In this document: positions 46,913 through 55,891 of the stretch, one piece after another
Position numbering within the stretch: the stretch's first letter is position 1
Layout of the letters: every line of letters starts with the position of its first letter
NCBI RefSeq assembly: GCF_008974145.1
Contig: NZ_BJKP01000015.1
Coordinates: forward strand, 22,730 to 86,729
Reading direction: 5' to 3'
Length of the DNA stretch: 64,000 bases
From: Microcystis aeruginosa NIES-4325
GTDB lineage: Bacteria; Cyanobacteriota; Cyanobacteriia; Cyanobacteriales; Microcystaceae
Made by a program: the position numbers and the translations under genes
Notes under the pieces: model-generated
Databases searched by the model: none
What the model saw: the letters and a program-made list of their open reading frames with translations, nothing else
Told to the model about the DNA's origin: nothing

Positions 46913-47329
46913 ATGAAAACTATTTCCCCGCAAGAAGTAACAGGAACGATCGAACTGGCTCCTAACTATCGAATTCCCCTGTTTTTAGTAATTTTATCGC
47001 TGCCTTTACTCTTTTTACAGGTCTGGCTCGGCATAATTTTCTCCCTGTTAGGGCTATTCTTGATGTTGCAGACTACCCGCATTCGTCTCCAGTTTACCCC
47101 CACTTCCCTAGATGTCTATCTATCTGGGCAACAAATTCGCTCCTTTCCCTACCAAGAATGGCAAAATTGGCGGATTTTCTGGAACAAAGTCCCGATCCTA
47201 TTTTATTTCAAAGAAATTAACAGCATTCATTTTTTGCCCATTATCTTTGACAGCGCAACCCTGAGACTGTGCCTCGAAAAATACTATCCTTTAGCAGCAT
47301 CGCAAGCGATCGACTCAGAAGCGAACTAA
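46913..47329 (+). CDS. DUF3119 family membrane protein
   Basis: The 138-residue protein has two adjacent hydrophobic helices near residues 21-55 (IPLFLVILSLPLLFLQVWLGIIFSLLGLFLML) and a C-terminal soluble domain (GQQIRSFPYQEWQNWRIFWNKVPILFYFKE). This matches the cyanobacterial and plastid DUF3119 family of unknown function. It is close to the DUF3086 gene, 81 bases upstream in the same direction. Confidence 0.8.
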   Translation: MKTISPQEVTGTIELAPNYRIPLFLVILSLPLLFLQVWLGIIFSLLGLFLMLQTTRIRLQFTPTSLDVYLSGQQIRSFPYQEWQNWRIFWNKVPILFYFKEINSIHFLPIIFDSATLRLCLEKYYPLAASQAIDSEAN

Positions 47330-47410
47330 GATTGAGTTAAAATTAAATCTAGCTAATAGCGTCTTAATTACCTGCCTTGGCCCTCTGTTCGCTCTGCATT
47401 TCTAAAGCCG

Positions 47411-48694
47411 ATGACTTCAGAAGATTTTAATGTTTTACCCCTTGACAAAATGACAGACTTACCCAATGAATCTGTCGAAGCATTTAGTTTTGATGATCTC
47501 TGGAACGATCACCCAGTAGAGAATCCCCAGCCATCGGAAACCGCCCCCGAAGGCGAATTAGTTCCCGCAGCCCAAGCGCAACCCCTACGAGCAGAAATCG
47601 AGGCTCTAGAACGGCAAAAACAGAGCCTAGCGGCAGAAATCTCGGCATTAAAAGCGGAAAAAGAACGCTTGATCGCCGAGGAATTGGGGGATATCAAAGC
47701 TCAAATCGAAAGAATGCTCAAGGAAGGCGTGAAAGACCTAGAACAACGCAAACAGGCTTTAGAATTGGCGATCGAACAGTTAGAACGCCGTCGTGAGCGG
47801 ATTAGGCAGGAAATGCGGAGTAATTTCGCCGGAGTCTCCCAGGATCTAGCAGTGCGGGTTCAGGGATTTAAAGACTATCTGGTGGGCAGTTTACAGGATT
47901 TGGCCGCGGCTGCCGAACAGTTGGAATTACCCCGTTTTGAAACCCCCGAAAAATCCCCCCGCCCCGTGGAACCTCCCCTGCGGACCGAACGGGAGGAAAA
48001 CCCGCGCCCATCCCGTGGTAGTCAAGGCCGGGATTATCGCGAAGAAAGTCCCCGTCCCCCCCGTACCAGTAACCAGGGCCGGGATAATTGGCAAGAACCC
48101 CGTCGTTCTAACCGTTCGGGTTATGAATCGGAACCAGTGGGACAATCCACCCCTAGACAGGGCTTTTCTGACCAAAATCAGCGCATCCAGGCTCTTTTAG
48201 ACCGTTATCGCAGTCGTCCTGACTATTACGGTCCTCCTTGGCAATTACGGCGCACTTTTGAACCAATTCACGCCGAACGGGTGCAACAGTGGTTCTTTAA
48301 ACAGGGGGGCCGGGGTACGGTTCGCGGTATGGGCAGCCGTCTCCAGAATATTCTGGTGGCTTCGGCAATTATCTCGATTATGGCGGAATTACAGGGCGAT
48401 CGCTTCCGTTCTCTCGTTCTGGCTAATAGTCCCGAACGTTTAGGCGAATGGCGGCGTGGTCTCCAAGATTGTCTCGGCATTTCCCGCGCCGATTTTGGAC
48501 CAGACCGCGGCATCGTTCTCTTTGAGTCTCCCGAAGCTTTAATTCAAAAAGCGGAACGTTTAATCGAGGATAAGTATTCACCGCTCATTATCATCGATGA
48601 TACCGAAGAAAGGCTGAATTTCGCCCTTTTACAATTCCCCTACTGGTTAGCTTTTGCCCCTGAACCCCAACAAAGTTCTAGTTATTGGTATTAA
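47411..48694 (+). CDS. DUF3086 family protein
   Basis: The 427-residue protein has an N-terminal acidic part, a long coiled coil (about residues 56-145, rich in Glu, Lys, Leu and Arg), a charged low-complexity linker with Pro and Arg repeats (about 180-255) and a conserved C-terminal domain of about 170 residues (RYRSRPDYYGPPWQLRRTFEP...FPYWLAFAPEPQQSSSYWY). It matches DUF3086, a cyanobacterial family of unknown function. The layout suggests a scaffold or DNA/RNA-associated protein, but this is speculation. Confidence 0.85.
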   Translation: MTSEDFNVLPLDKMTDLPNESVEAFSFDDLWNDHPVENPQPSETAPEGELVPAAQAQPLRAEIEALERQKQSLAAEISALKAEKERLIAEELGDIKAQIERMLKEGVKDLEQRKQALELAIEQLERRRERIRQEMRSNFAGVSQDLAVRVQGFKDYLVGSLQDLAAAAEQLELPRFETPEKSPRPVEPPLRTEREENPRPSRGSQGRDYREESPRPPRTSNQGRDNWQEPRRSNRSGYESEPVGQSTPRQGFSDQNQRIQALLDRYRSRPDYYGPPWQLRRTFEPIHAERVQQWFFKQGGRGTVRGMGSRLQNILVASAIISIMAELQGDRFRSLVLANSPERLGEWRRGLQDCLGISRADFGPDRGIVLFESPEALIQKAERLIEDKYSPLIIIDDTEERLNFALLQFPYWLAFAPEPQQSSSYWY

Positions 48695-48776
48695 CTAATT
48701 AGTCCTTGAGAACGTAGGTTGGGTTGAAGCATGAAACCCAACGCCCTTTTTCAGCTAACCCTAATTAGTCCTTGAG
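48695..48776. repeat. Hairpin flanked by 16-bp direct repeats
   Basis: CTAATTAGTCCTTGAG is present exactly at 48695-48710 and 48761-48776. Between them are 50 bases with the palindrome GTTGGGTT (48718-48725) / AACCCAAC (48735-48742), followed by CGCCC and a T-run. The second direct repeat contains the stop codon of trm1. The arrangement looks like an insertion with target duplication and could also act as a terminator. Confidence 0.75.
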
Positions 48777-49850
48777 CAGTGCGATACATTGGGCTAAAGA
48801 AGCATTAGTTTTCAGTGCTTGCGGGTTAATATGGGTGGCAGCGGCTCGATAACCTTGTTCTAAGAGAGCTGCAATTAAATCTTCCCTTTTGGGTAGATCT
48901 AATTTGCCCCTTCTACCAATTTCCCGAAAGCTATAAAAATAGGGAGGAAAATCGTTTTCTTCCCTCATTATTTTTAACAATTTAACTACCTTTTTCCACT
49001 GCCATTGATCGGCTAAATCTGCCATTTTTTCTAGATACAAGCGATCATGTAAACTGCCTAACCACAAGGGTCCGGTTAAGGTTAAAGGTTGCCCGTCCCC
49101 AGAACAAACTATCTTGCCTAACTTCGGCCAAGGCACTGATTGATATTCCCCGCAGCTATGACAATAACCGAGGAAACCGTAGTTATGACTATTTAATTGT
49201 CTATTGGCCGTTAACCGCACCATCACCCGATAACTTTGACCAAAAAAGAAGGAAAAAATCGGCGTAATTCCTAAACCTAATCGGGCCGATTCTAATTGCA
49301 AACTGGCGATAATTAATCTTAATCCCTGTTCGTGGGCAGCTGGATGATTGCGAGCATAGGCTCCATAATCAGCTAAACTATTTTCTAGATTATGACCCGT
49401 CAACGTCCGTCCATCGGTATTAGTTAGATAGATTAAACCACCGATTTTAGTGGCTAAAGGAATGGCACTAAACAAAGATGCAGAGGAACCAAAAGCATCA
49501 ATATCAACTAGATCATAATGGTCTTTTTCAAGATAACATTCTAGGAGAACTTCTTGAGCAGATTTATAGGTTATTTTGCCTTGTTTCTGTTGTACTAAAC
49601 TCTCTAAATTAGCGGCTAAAGTTGGCTTAATTTCTGGATTACCATCATTAACCCACAGCCAATCCGCACCACTTTCTAACCAATACCTGAGCGCTCGCAC
49701 ACCAGAGCCGCTCATTACCTCTAAAACGCGCAAACTTCCCCGCTCTTTTTGGGCAATTGCCGCCGCTAAAACTCCTAAATCTCGGACGATTTTACTTTCC
49801 AGTCTATAGAAAGTATTGTTAATAGTAAATATCGCTTTTTCTTCCTGCAT
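48765..49850 (-). CDS. trm1: tRNA (guanine-N2)-dimethyltransferase Trm1
   Basis: Trm1 methylates G26 (and sometimes G27) of tRNAs; it is common in archaea and eukaryotes and less so in bacteria. The 361-residue protein has the methyltransferase core VLEVMSGSGVRALRYWLESG, the motif IV-like DLVDIDAFGSS, and a C-terminal zinc-type segment YCHSCGEYQS...KIVCSG. Length matches the family. The gene is convergent with DUF3086, and the terminal codons overlap the direct repeat described above. Confidence 0.9.
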   Translation of the reverse strand: MQEEKAIFTINNTFYRLESKIVRDLGVLAAAIAQKERGSLRVLEVMSGSGVRALRYWLESGADWLWVNDGNPEIKPTLAANLESLVQQKQGKITYKSAQEVLLECYLEKDHYDLVDIDAFGSSASLFSAIPLATKIGGLIYLTNTDGRTLTGHNLENSLADYGAYARNHPAAHEQGLRLIIASLQLESARLGLGITPIFSFFFGQSYRVMVRLTANRQLNSHNYGFLGYCHSCGEYQSVPWPKLGKIVCSGDGQPLTLTGPLWLGSLHDRLYLEKMADLADQWQWKKVVKLLKIMREENDFPPYFYSFREIGRRGKLDLPKREDLIAALLEQGYRAAATHINPQALKTNASLAQCIALLKD

Positions 49851-50154
49851 CGCTCATCTCATAATTAGCACTCGATCGCTTCTTTTTTTCTTGCCACAAT
49901 TCCCTAGGAGGGGAAAGGTTCAACCACTGCCAAAACCGATCAGACATCAAGATAGAAGATAAATCTAAAGAAAGTGTGAAATTAGCAGAAATTGTCGATT
50001 TTTTCAGTATTATATCTCTGAAAAGCTGATAGTTTCCCCATGAGAACGGCAAATTGAAGGTAAAAAAATAACTATTTTTTAATATCTTATAGCAGTTTAA
50101 TCCAGTCTGATGGGAGATAACCTAAAAGCAAAATCATTCAACCTTGATATAAAG
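49851..50154. other. Gene-free divergent region between trm1 and aqpZ
   Basis: This region of about 300 bases is AT-rich. Short open frames here have poor codon use and no recognisable similarity. It should contain both promoters, but no clear element is seen. Confidence 0.5.
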
Positions 50155-50916
50155 ATGAAAAAGTATCTAGCAGAGTTCATCGGGACCTTTTGGCTGGTTC
50201 TCGGTGGTTGCGGTAGTGCCGTTTTAGCAGCAGTATTTGTGGGCAAAGCCAAGAGTGTCGTAGATGGTGCTGATTTTAATATCCATCTGGGGATTTCTTT
50301 TGTGGGTGTCTCCCTCGCCTTCGGTTTAACGGTTCTTACCCTTGCCTACGCTTTCGGGCATATTTCGGGGGGACATTTTAATCCCGCCGTTTCCTTCGGT
50401 CTCTGGGCAGGTAAACGCTTCCCCGGTTCAGAACTACTTCCCTACATCATCGCTCAAGTTTTAGGGGCGATTTTAGCGGCGGTAATTATCTACATTATTG
50501 CCAGTGGTCAACCCAGTTTCGCTTTGGGTGGCAGTAACCCTCTGGCCACCAATGGTTACGGAGAACATTCTCCCGGTGGTTACAGTTTATTCGCCGCTTT
50601 GGTCACGGAAGTGGTCTTGACCTTCATGTTCTTAATTATCATTTTAGGTTCTACCGATCGACGCGCCCCGGCGGGTTTTGCTCCCATCGCCATTGGTTTA
50701 GGATTGACCTTAATTCACTTAATTAGCATTCCCGTGACCAACACATCCGTTAACCCCGCTCGTAGTACCGGTGTTGCTCTTTTATGCGGTAATATGGCTC
50801 TCGTTGGTCAATTATGGTTATTCTGGATTGCTCCCATTGTTGGGGCTGTGGCTGCGGGTTTCCTCTACAATAGTTTCTTTGAAGAAACTTTAGAAGAAAG
50901 ACGAGTTAGAGAATAA
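50155..50916 (+). CDS. aqpZ: Aquaporin Z-type water channel
   Basis: AqpZ conducts water across the inner membrane. The 253-residue protein has six membrane helices and both NPA half-helix motifs, HFNPAVSFG (about residues 78-86) and NPARSTGV (about 201-208), with the aromatic/Arg filter elements SGGHFN and VNPARS. The frame extends 15 codons upstream, but the ATG at 50155 gives the conserved [15 protein letters not shown]. It is full length and ends at a terminator inside the convergent tsaE gene. Confidence 0.96.
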   Translation: MKKYLAEFIGTFWLVLGGCGSAVLAAVFVGKAKSVVDGADFNIHLGISFVGVSLAFGLTVLTLAYAFGHISGGHFNPAVSFGLWAGKRFPGSELLPYIIAQVLGAILAAVIIYIIASGQPSFALGGSNPLATNGYGEHSPGGYSLFAALVTEVVLTFMFLIIILGSTDRRAPAGFAPIAIGLGLTLIHLISIPVTNTSVNPARSTGVALLCGNMALVGQLWLFWIAPIVGAVAAGFLYNSFFEETLEERRVRE

Positions 50917-50953
50917 GTGGAAAGTTACCGCTAAAGTTTGATTGCTTAAAGAG

Positions 50954-51424
50954 TCAAGTGCTGATAGCGATTCCTGTGGGGTCGCTATTTTTTTCGTCCC
51001 CACCGACAAAATTGAGCAGCGCTCGTCGTCCCTGCTCACCTCGATCGAGTAAAGTAATCTCTAGATAATTTTCCGGCAAAAAAGTTAAACGTTCTGACCA
51101 TTCGATCGCCACTATCCCTAAATCTACCTCGATTCCCTGCCAATAATTTTCTAGGTACAGGGCCTCGATATCCTGACCCTGCAAACGATACAAATCCAAA
51201 TGATACAAGGGAATGCGGCCTTCGTTATATTCATTAACGAGGGTGAAGGTAGGACTAGCTATAGGCTCTTGAATGCCCAATCCTAAGCCAATTCCCTGTA
51301 CTAAGGTGGTTTTTCCCGCTCCCACATCGCCTTTTAATAAAATTACACTGCCTGGGGCCAAGGTTTGCCCCAGTTTTTCCCCTAAATTGACAGTAGCTTC
51401 TCGATCGGGCAAGTCGATAATCAT
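50954..51424 (-). CDS. tsaE: tRNA threonylcarbamoyladenosine ATPase TsaE
   Basis: TsaE is the ATPase that supports the TsaB-TsaD-TsaE complex which makes the t6A base of ANN-reading tRNAs. The 156-residue protein has Walker A GDVGAGKTT (32-40), the switch-like SPTFTLVNEY and VAIEWSERL near the C-terminus, as usual. The 3' end overlaps the terminator of aqpZ. It is a single gene; tsaB and tsaD are not in the window. Confidence 0.94.
   Translation of the reverse strand: MIIDLPDREATVNLGEKLGQTLAPGSVILLKGDVGAGKTTLVQGIGLGLGIQEPIASPTFTLVNEYNEGRIPLYHLDLYRLQGQDIEALYLENYWQGIEVDLGIVAIEWSERLTFLPENYLEITLLDRGEQGRRALLNFVGGDEKNSDPTGIAIST
50964..50994 (+). terminator. aqpZ terminator inside the 3' end of tsaE
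   Basis: ATAGCGA (50964-50970) pairs perfectly with TCGCTAT (50982-50988) and is followed by a seven-T run. It lies about 50 bases after the aqpZ stop and inside the last codons of the convergent tsaE gene. The two functions share the same bases. Confidence 0.75.
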
Positions 51425-51761
51425 TTTTTCCGCTAGGATGCCAGTTAATCACTGATTTTAATATAGCGATCAGAGCAGCTTTCTGACCTCCTTGGCTCTG
51501 GGGGGCTAAATCTGGTCTTTTGATCGAGAAAAATAGAAGCAGTTAAACTCATCTCTGATCTCTTAGTCTTACCTTGGGTCAAATGGTCGCTATCAGGACA
51601 GAGATAAGCGATCGGCGAAACCTTCTGGTAGATTAGACTAAATGGGAGTTGGTTAACTGCTTTTATAAAATTTATTGTTCCCTAACCATCAGCATTATCT
51701 AGGGTCGAAGGCAATAAAACAACCGAAGTTTAGGACTTTAAGCCAGAAGTTAAGAAAAACA
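51425..51761. other. Gene-free region between tsaE and the LpxB-like gene
   Basis: This divergent region of about 340 bases shows no ORF with plausible codon use, no clear repeat and no recognised riboswitch. It should hold the promoters of both neighbours. Confidence 0.5.
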
Positions 51762-52961
51762 GTGAAATTATTATTTTTGAGTAATGGCCACGGTGAAGAT
51801 GAGATCGCGATCCGGATTATTAAAAGACTGCAATCATCTCCCCACTGTCCGGATATTACTGCGTTACCCCTAGTGGGTAACGGTTATGCTTATACTCGTC
51901 TGGGGATTCCCCTTCTCGATCGAGGTCAAAAAATGCCCTCTGGGGGTTTTATCGCTAGGGATGTCAAACAATTATGGCGAGATCTACGGGAGGGATTATT
52001 GGGATTAACCTCCCGTCAATACCGTCTGGTCAGAAATTGGGGCCAAGAAGGGGGAAAAATTATCGCAGTGGGAGATATCTTACCCCTAGCCCTTGCTTGG
52101 TTGAGCGAGACAGATTATGCTTTTGTGGGAACGGCTAAATCGGAATACTATCTCCGGGATGAGCAGGGATGGTTAGATAGTAGCTCGATGATCGATCGCC
52201 TCTGGGGTTCCTACTATTATCCCTGGGAACGCTGGTTAATGGCCCGTCCTCGCTGTCGGGGGGTTTTTCCCCGGGATAGTTTAACTAGCAAAATTTTACA
52301 ACAGTGGTCAATTCCCGTCGTCGATGGGGGTAATCCGATGATGGATGACCTTTTACCCTCGATAACGGGCGATTTTCCCCAAGATTGCCTAACTATTCTG
52401 CTGCTACCCGGTTCGCGCTTTCCCGAATCTCTCCACAATTGGCAGCAAATTCTCGCAGCTGTGGCGGCCATGATCGGACGTTTTCCCGATTACAAGCTGG
52501 AATTTTTGGCGGCGATCGCTCCTTCTCTCCCCCTAGAATCTTTTACGGCTGCTTTAATTGACCGGGGTTGGCGAGAACATCGCACAAATAAGTTTATTTG
52601 TCAAGAGGTATTTATAACTATTTCTCAAAGGGATTACGCCGAATATTTAGGCCGTTGCCATCTAGCGATCGCCATGGCGGGAACTGCCACGGAACAGTTC
52701 GTCGGTTTGGGTAAACCGGCGATCACAATTGCGGGATCTGGACCACAGTTTACCCCCCATTTTGCCAAACTGCAACAGCGTTTATTAGGCTGTTCAATTC
52801 TCTTAGGCGATAGTGTCGAGTCAGTGGCAGACAAGTTAGAATATTTATTACAAAATCCCCCACAGTGGCAAGAAATCGCCTTTAATGGTCATCAGAGAAT
52901 GGGATCGGCCGGTGCCTCCGATCGCATTGCCCAATGGTTACTAGGCAATTTTTGCCCTTAA
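51762..52961 (+). CDS. Lipid-A-disaccharide synthase-related protein
   Basis: The 399-residue protein begins VKLLFLSNGHGEDEIA, a GT-B-like glycosyltransferase start, and has the C-terminal LGRCHLAIAMAGTATEQFVGLGKPAITI that is typical of UDP-sugar-binding LpxB/MurG-like folds. Cyanobacterial members of this group are usually called lipid-A-disaccharide-synthase-related; the acceptor is not known. The frame is open further upstream, but the GTG at 51762 starts the conserved part. It overlaps the convergent nagZ gene by 4 bases at the 3' end. Confidence 0.82.
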   Translation: MKLLFLSNGHGEDEIAIRIIKRLQSSPHCPDITALPLVGNGYAYTRLGIPLLDRGQKMPSGGFIARDVKQLWRDLREGLLGLTSRQYRLVRNWGQEGGKIIAVGDILPLALAWLSETDYAFVGTAKSEYYLRDEQGWLDSSSMIDRLWGSYYYPWERWLMARPRCRGVFPRDSLTSKILQQWSIPVVDGGNPMMDDLLPSITGDFPQDCLTILLLPGSRFPESLHNWQQILAAVAAMIGRFPDYKLEFLAAIAPSLPLESFTAALIDRGWREHRTNKFICQEVFITISQRDYAEYLGRCHLAIAMAGTATEQFVGLGKPAITIAGSGPQFTPHFAKLQQRLLGCSILLGDSVESVADKLEYLLQNPPQWQEIAFNGHQRMGSAGASDRIAQWLLGNFCP

Positions 52962-54538
52962 ATGAAAGTATCGGTCTGATTTTCGCCGCTAGTGGGCCAA
53001 TCAAAAACAGTTTCTAGGGCGATTTTTTGGGCGCTTGCTTGTTGTCCATAGCTGAAAAGATAGGGAATTTCTGCGCTTTGTTGACGAAACCACTGGAAAA
53101 CGTAGGGACTACCATAAATAATCAATGCTTGAATCTGTCCGGTTTTCAGCAAAGCTTGATAGATAGCTTTCGTTTCCTCCCCTAATCCGGCACTACCCCG
53201 GAAAGGATTACCACGGATAAATACTTGCAGGAGAGTCGTTTCTGGGGAGACGAGGGACTGATTAAAAGTGCTACGGTCGATTATTTGGGTTTGATAACCC
53301 CATTGTCGGGGCATTGTCACCGCCGGACAAGAGCGATCGAGAAAGTCACAGTTAAGTAGATCATCGACAACGATTAAATTGCGGCCTTGAGTGGCTTTAA
53401 TCGGTAAATTACCGCTAACTGTTTGGGAATCTTTTAAAATATCGCTGACAATCTCTAGAGCTTGCGGTGCCGCTAAACTGCTTAAGGATTCTAAGGATGG
53501 CTGTCTTTGCCCTAATTTCTCTTTTGCCCGTTGAATACGTTGCCAAGAATCATTAATTCTCGCTTCGCTAATTGTACCCGCCTGCACGGCACTATACACC
53601 GCTTCGATCGCTTCGATCGGAGCGGGAGGCATTAACAGTATATCAGCCCCCGCCTGTACCGCCCTCACTGCGATGGCGGCAGCACTGGCAATTTTAGTCA
53701 CTCCCCCCATAATCAGGGCATCAGTGACGATTAAACCCTGAAAACCGAGATTTTGGCGCAGTTTTTCCCCGATAATTTTCGAGGAAAGAGTGGCGGGAAA
53801 TTCGGCATCCCAAGCGGGAATTAACAGATGGCCTGACATAATACTATCAACCCCTGACTCGATCGCCGCTTGAAAGGGCGGCAATTCGATCGCTTCTAGG
53901 CGATGATGATCGTGGTTGATGATGGGAAGATCGAGATGGGAGTCATTGCTGGTGTCACCGTGGCCGGGAAAATGTTTGGCCGTGGTCAAAACTGGATAGG
54001 AATTCGCCCCTAAAATAAAAGCTTGAGCCAGATTAGCGACGATTTCGGGAGTTTCAGCGAAGGAACGAATATTGATAACCGGATTGTCGGGATTATTGTT
54101 CACATCGACAATTGGGGCTAAAATCCAGTTAATCCCGATCGCTAGAGCCTCCTTAGCGGTGATTGCTCCCATTTCCCTGGCATATTCTGTGGCTTTTGTC
54201 AAGCTTTTTTCAGCTATTTTTCCTAAAGCCATCGGGGGGGGAAACCAAGTGGCGCCGGAGAACCTTTGGCCGACCCCCTCCTCGATATCGGCGGCAATGA
54301 GGAGAGGATTATCGCCGGACCAACTTTGTAATTGTTGGCTACGGAAAGCGATCTCGGCGGCGCTGCCTCCTAAGAGAATCACCCCACCGAGGTGGAGGGT
54401 TTCTAACCAATGTTTCAGGGTAGCGTTGACAGGTTCCCAAGCAGGATAGCGGATTTGTTGGTCAAAGAGATAGCCGGAGGCGCGGACTACTATCATCTGA
54501 CCAATACGTTCTTTTAGGGATAAAATGCGATCGCTCAC
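52958..54538 (-). CDS. nagZ: Beta-N-acetylhexosaminidase NagZ-like (GH3)
   Basis: The 526-residue protein is a family 3 glycoside hydrolase. It shows the NagZ loop KHFPGHGDT (188-196) with its His/Asp acid-base pair, and the nucleophile Asp273 in VTDALIMGG. NagZ removes N-acetylglucosamine from cell-wall muropeptides during recycling. The protein is longer than E. coli NagZ because of a C-terminal extra domain (about residues 350-520), which is common in cyanobacteria. It is a single gene, full length. Confidence 0.88.
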   Translation of the reverse strand: MSDRILSLKERIGQMIVVRASGYLFDQQIRYPAWEPVNATLKHWLETLHLGGVILLGGSAAEIAFRSQQLQSWSGDNPLLIAADIEEGVGQRFSGATWFPPPMALGKIAEKSLTKATEYAREMGAITAKEALAIGINWILAPIVDVNNNPDNPVINIRSFAETPEIVANLAQAFILGANSYPVLTTAKHFPGHGDTSNDSHLDLPIINHDHHRLEAIELPPFQAAIESGVDSIMSGHLLIPAWDAEFPATLSSKIIGEKLRQNLGFQGLIVTDALIMGGVTKIASAAAIAVRAVQAGADILLMPPAPIEAIEAVYSAVQAGTISEARINDSWQRIQRAKEKLGQRQPSLESLSSLAAPQALEIVSDILKDSQTVSGNLPIKATQGRNLIVVDDLLNCDFLDRSCPAVTMPRQWGYQTQIIDRSTFNQSLVSPETTLLQVFIRGNPFRGSAGLGEETKAIYQALLKTGQIQALIIYGSPYVFQWFRQQSAEIPYLFSYGQQASAQKIALETVFDWPTSGENQTDTFI

Positions 54539-54590
54539 TATTCAGTTATCAGGAGACAGGGGACAGGGAGAAAAAAGACGGCTAATAGTT

Positions 54591-54977
54591 TTATTCCTCT
54601 TCGGAATCGTCATCTTCTGGGGGTCGATCGCTTTTAATATGATCAAGAAGGTGTAACATTCGATCGCCGCGTTCAAGGGAAGAATCTTCTAGGAAGACCA
54701 CTTCGGGGGTACGTCTGAGACGGATGCGTCGACCGAGTTCGCGCCGGACGAATCCCGCGGCAGCTTTTAACCCAGCCATAGTTTCGGCCTTTGCCGCTTC
54801 GTTGCCGTAGATAGACACAAAAATTCTAGCGTGTTGCAGGTCGTGGGAGAGATCCACATCGGTAACGCTAACCATACCAGTGCCGACGCGATCATCTTTA
54901 ATTTCCATTAATAACATTTGGCTGACCTCGCGCTTAATTAGCGAGGACACGCGAGATACTCGACGATCGTTGGCCAT
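54591..54977 (-). CDS. rbfA: Ribosome-binding factor A
   Basis: RbfA binds the 30S subunit and helps mature the 5' end of 16S rRNA, notably in the cold. The 128-residue protein has the family start [18 protein letters not shown] and the KH-like core [10 protein letters not shown]...[19 protein letters not shown], with an acidic tail (DDDSEEE). Length is normal. It lies in the same direction as the small DUF751 gene upstream and nagZ downstream, with gaps of 41 and 52 bases. Confidence 0.94.
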   Translation of the reverse strand: MANDRRVSRVSSLIKREVSQMLLMEIKDDRVGTGMVSVTDVDLSHDLQHARIFVSIYGNEAAKAETMAGLKAAAGFVRRELGRRIRLRRTPEVVFLEDSSLERGDRMLHLLDHIKSDRPPEDDDSEEE

Positions 54978-55018
54978 AATTTTCGTCCCCTAAAAACAGC
55001 GAAACCCTTACCATTGTA

Positions 55019-55216
55019 TCAAGCTAATCCGAGCATGGCTTTGAGGGTGAAATAAAGAAAGGCGAAAGTTCCCCCCAGAAAACCCACAAGTGCGATCGCT
55101 GTGAGGGGATTTTTTAATAAAGGGGCTAACCAGCCGAAAAAGGCGAAGAAAATCCCTAAACTAAAGCTAATCAGATAGCGGGGGTAACGGCTCACGTTAT
55201 CAAAAAAGTCGCCCAT
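55019..55216 (-). CDS. DUF751 (Ycf33-like) small membrane protein
   Basis: The 65-residue protein has two transmembrane helices (about residues 14-34 and 39-60) after MGDFFDNVSRYPRYLI. It fits DUF751, which is restricted to phototrophs and plastids and has unknown function. The first 25 codons and about 80 bases of upstream DNA are duplicated at 57573-57729. This copy is complete and is likely to be the functional one. Confidence 0.78.
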   Translation of the reverse strand: MGDFFDNVSRYPRYLISFSLGIFFAFFGWLAPLLKNPLTAIALVGFLGGTFAFLYFTLKAMLGLA

Positions 55217-55298
55217 AAATTTTATTTATTATCTTTGTCCGTAAGTAATTATAGCAGTAAGCTTCGATGCTGCCACGCCGTCCGATTAATGGGACTTA
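55142..55298. repeat. 157-bp direct repeat, left copy
   Basis: This segment covers the 5' end of the DUF751 gene and its upstream region. It is repeated at 57573-57729 in the same orientation with the same length and only four mismatches, all of them transitions. The two copies bracket the lectin-like gene. Confidence 0.95.
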
Positions 55299-55394
55299 AC
55301 AGAATCTATAGACTTTTGTACTATTTAGTGGTATGACTATCTGGCTGAAGAGAAATACGGAATCACTCTACTCTAGATCAAGTTAAAGGTACAG

Positions 55395-55658
55395 CTACTT
55401 TCGAGCTTGCGACGGGCATCGATAGATGCCTGAATTTGGGCTAACCAAAAGAGGATAATTAATAGCCGGATGACAGCGATCGAATATCAAATCTTTGTGG
55501 AGAGAGTCAGGAGTTCCGCCGACTAATAAGGGATTTTTAAAACTTAGCTCCAAACTAACTTTTGGATGGCTGCAAGGTTGGCATTGATACCTTGATTCAG
55601 CAACGACTAAGAATGCGGTGCTGGGGTAGAGGGTGATTAGATGGATAAATTCTAATTT
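55395..55658 (-). pseudogene. Unassigned open frame without start codon
   Basis: A minus-strand frame is open for about 88 codons from after a stop at 55659 to TAG at 55395, with plausible codon use (for example SLELSFKNPLLVGGTPDSLHKDLIF and INYPLLVSPNSGIYRCPSQ). There is no ATG, GTG or TTG in a good position, and no recognised family. It looks like a fragment of a gene from elsewhere. The remaining bases of the 55217-55891 gap hold the direct repeat and a MITE. Confidence 0.3.
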
Positions 55659-55741
55659 TTAAGAAAATCTTAAAAAGGCTGTTGTATGGAAAAAATCCGT
55701 CTAGGATTACAGTTATGCTCGTCGAACAGTAAGCTCGATAA

Positions 55742-55837
55742 TATAGCGTTTACTGTTCGCAAGAGGTACATTATCGATATTAAAAAGCTTAATCAGCAAA
55801 GGTTAAACTGTGCCACACAGGCATGAGAAACGCTATA
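55742..55837. mobile_element. 96-bp MITE, copy B
   Basis: The element runs from TATAGCG to CGCTATA. Its reverse complement aligns with 22617-22712 over the whole 96 bases, with AACCTTTGCTGATTAAG and AATGTACCTCTTG best conserved. It lies about 50 bases before the lectin-like gene. No ORF is present. Confidence 0.7.
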
Positions 55838-55891
55838 AGTTCGCAAGAATAGTTAAAATTAAACACTTATTTCCTAATTCATGTATATCCC

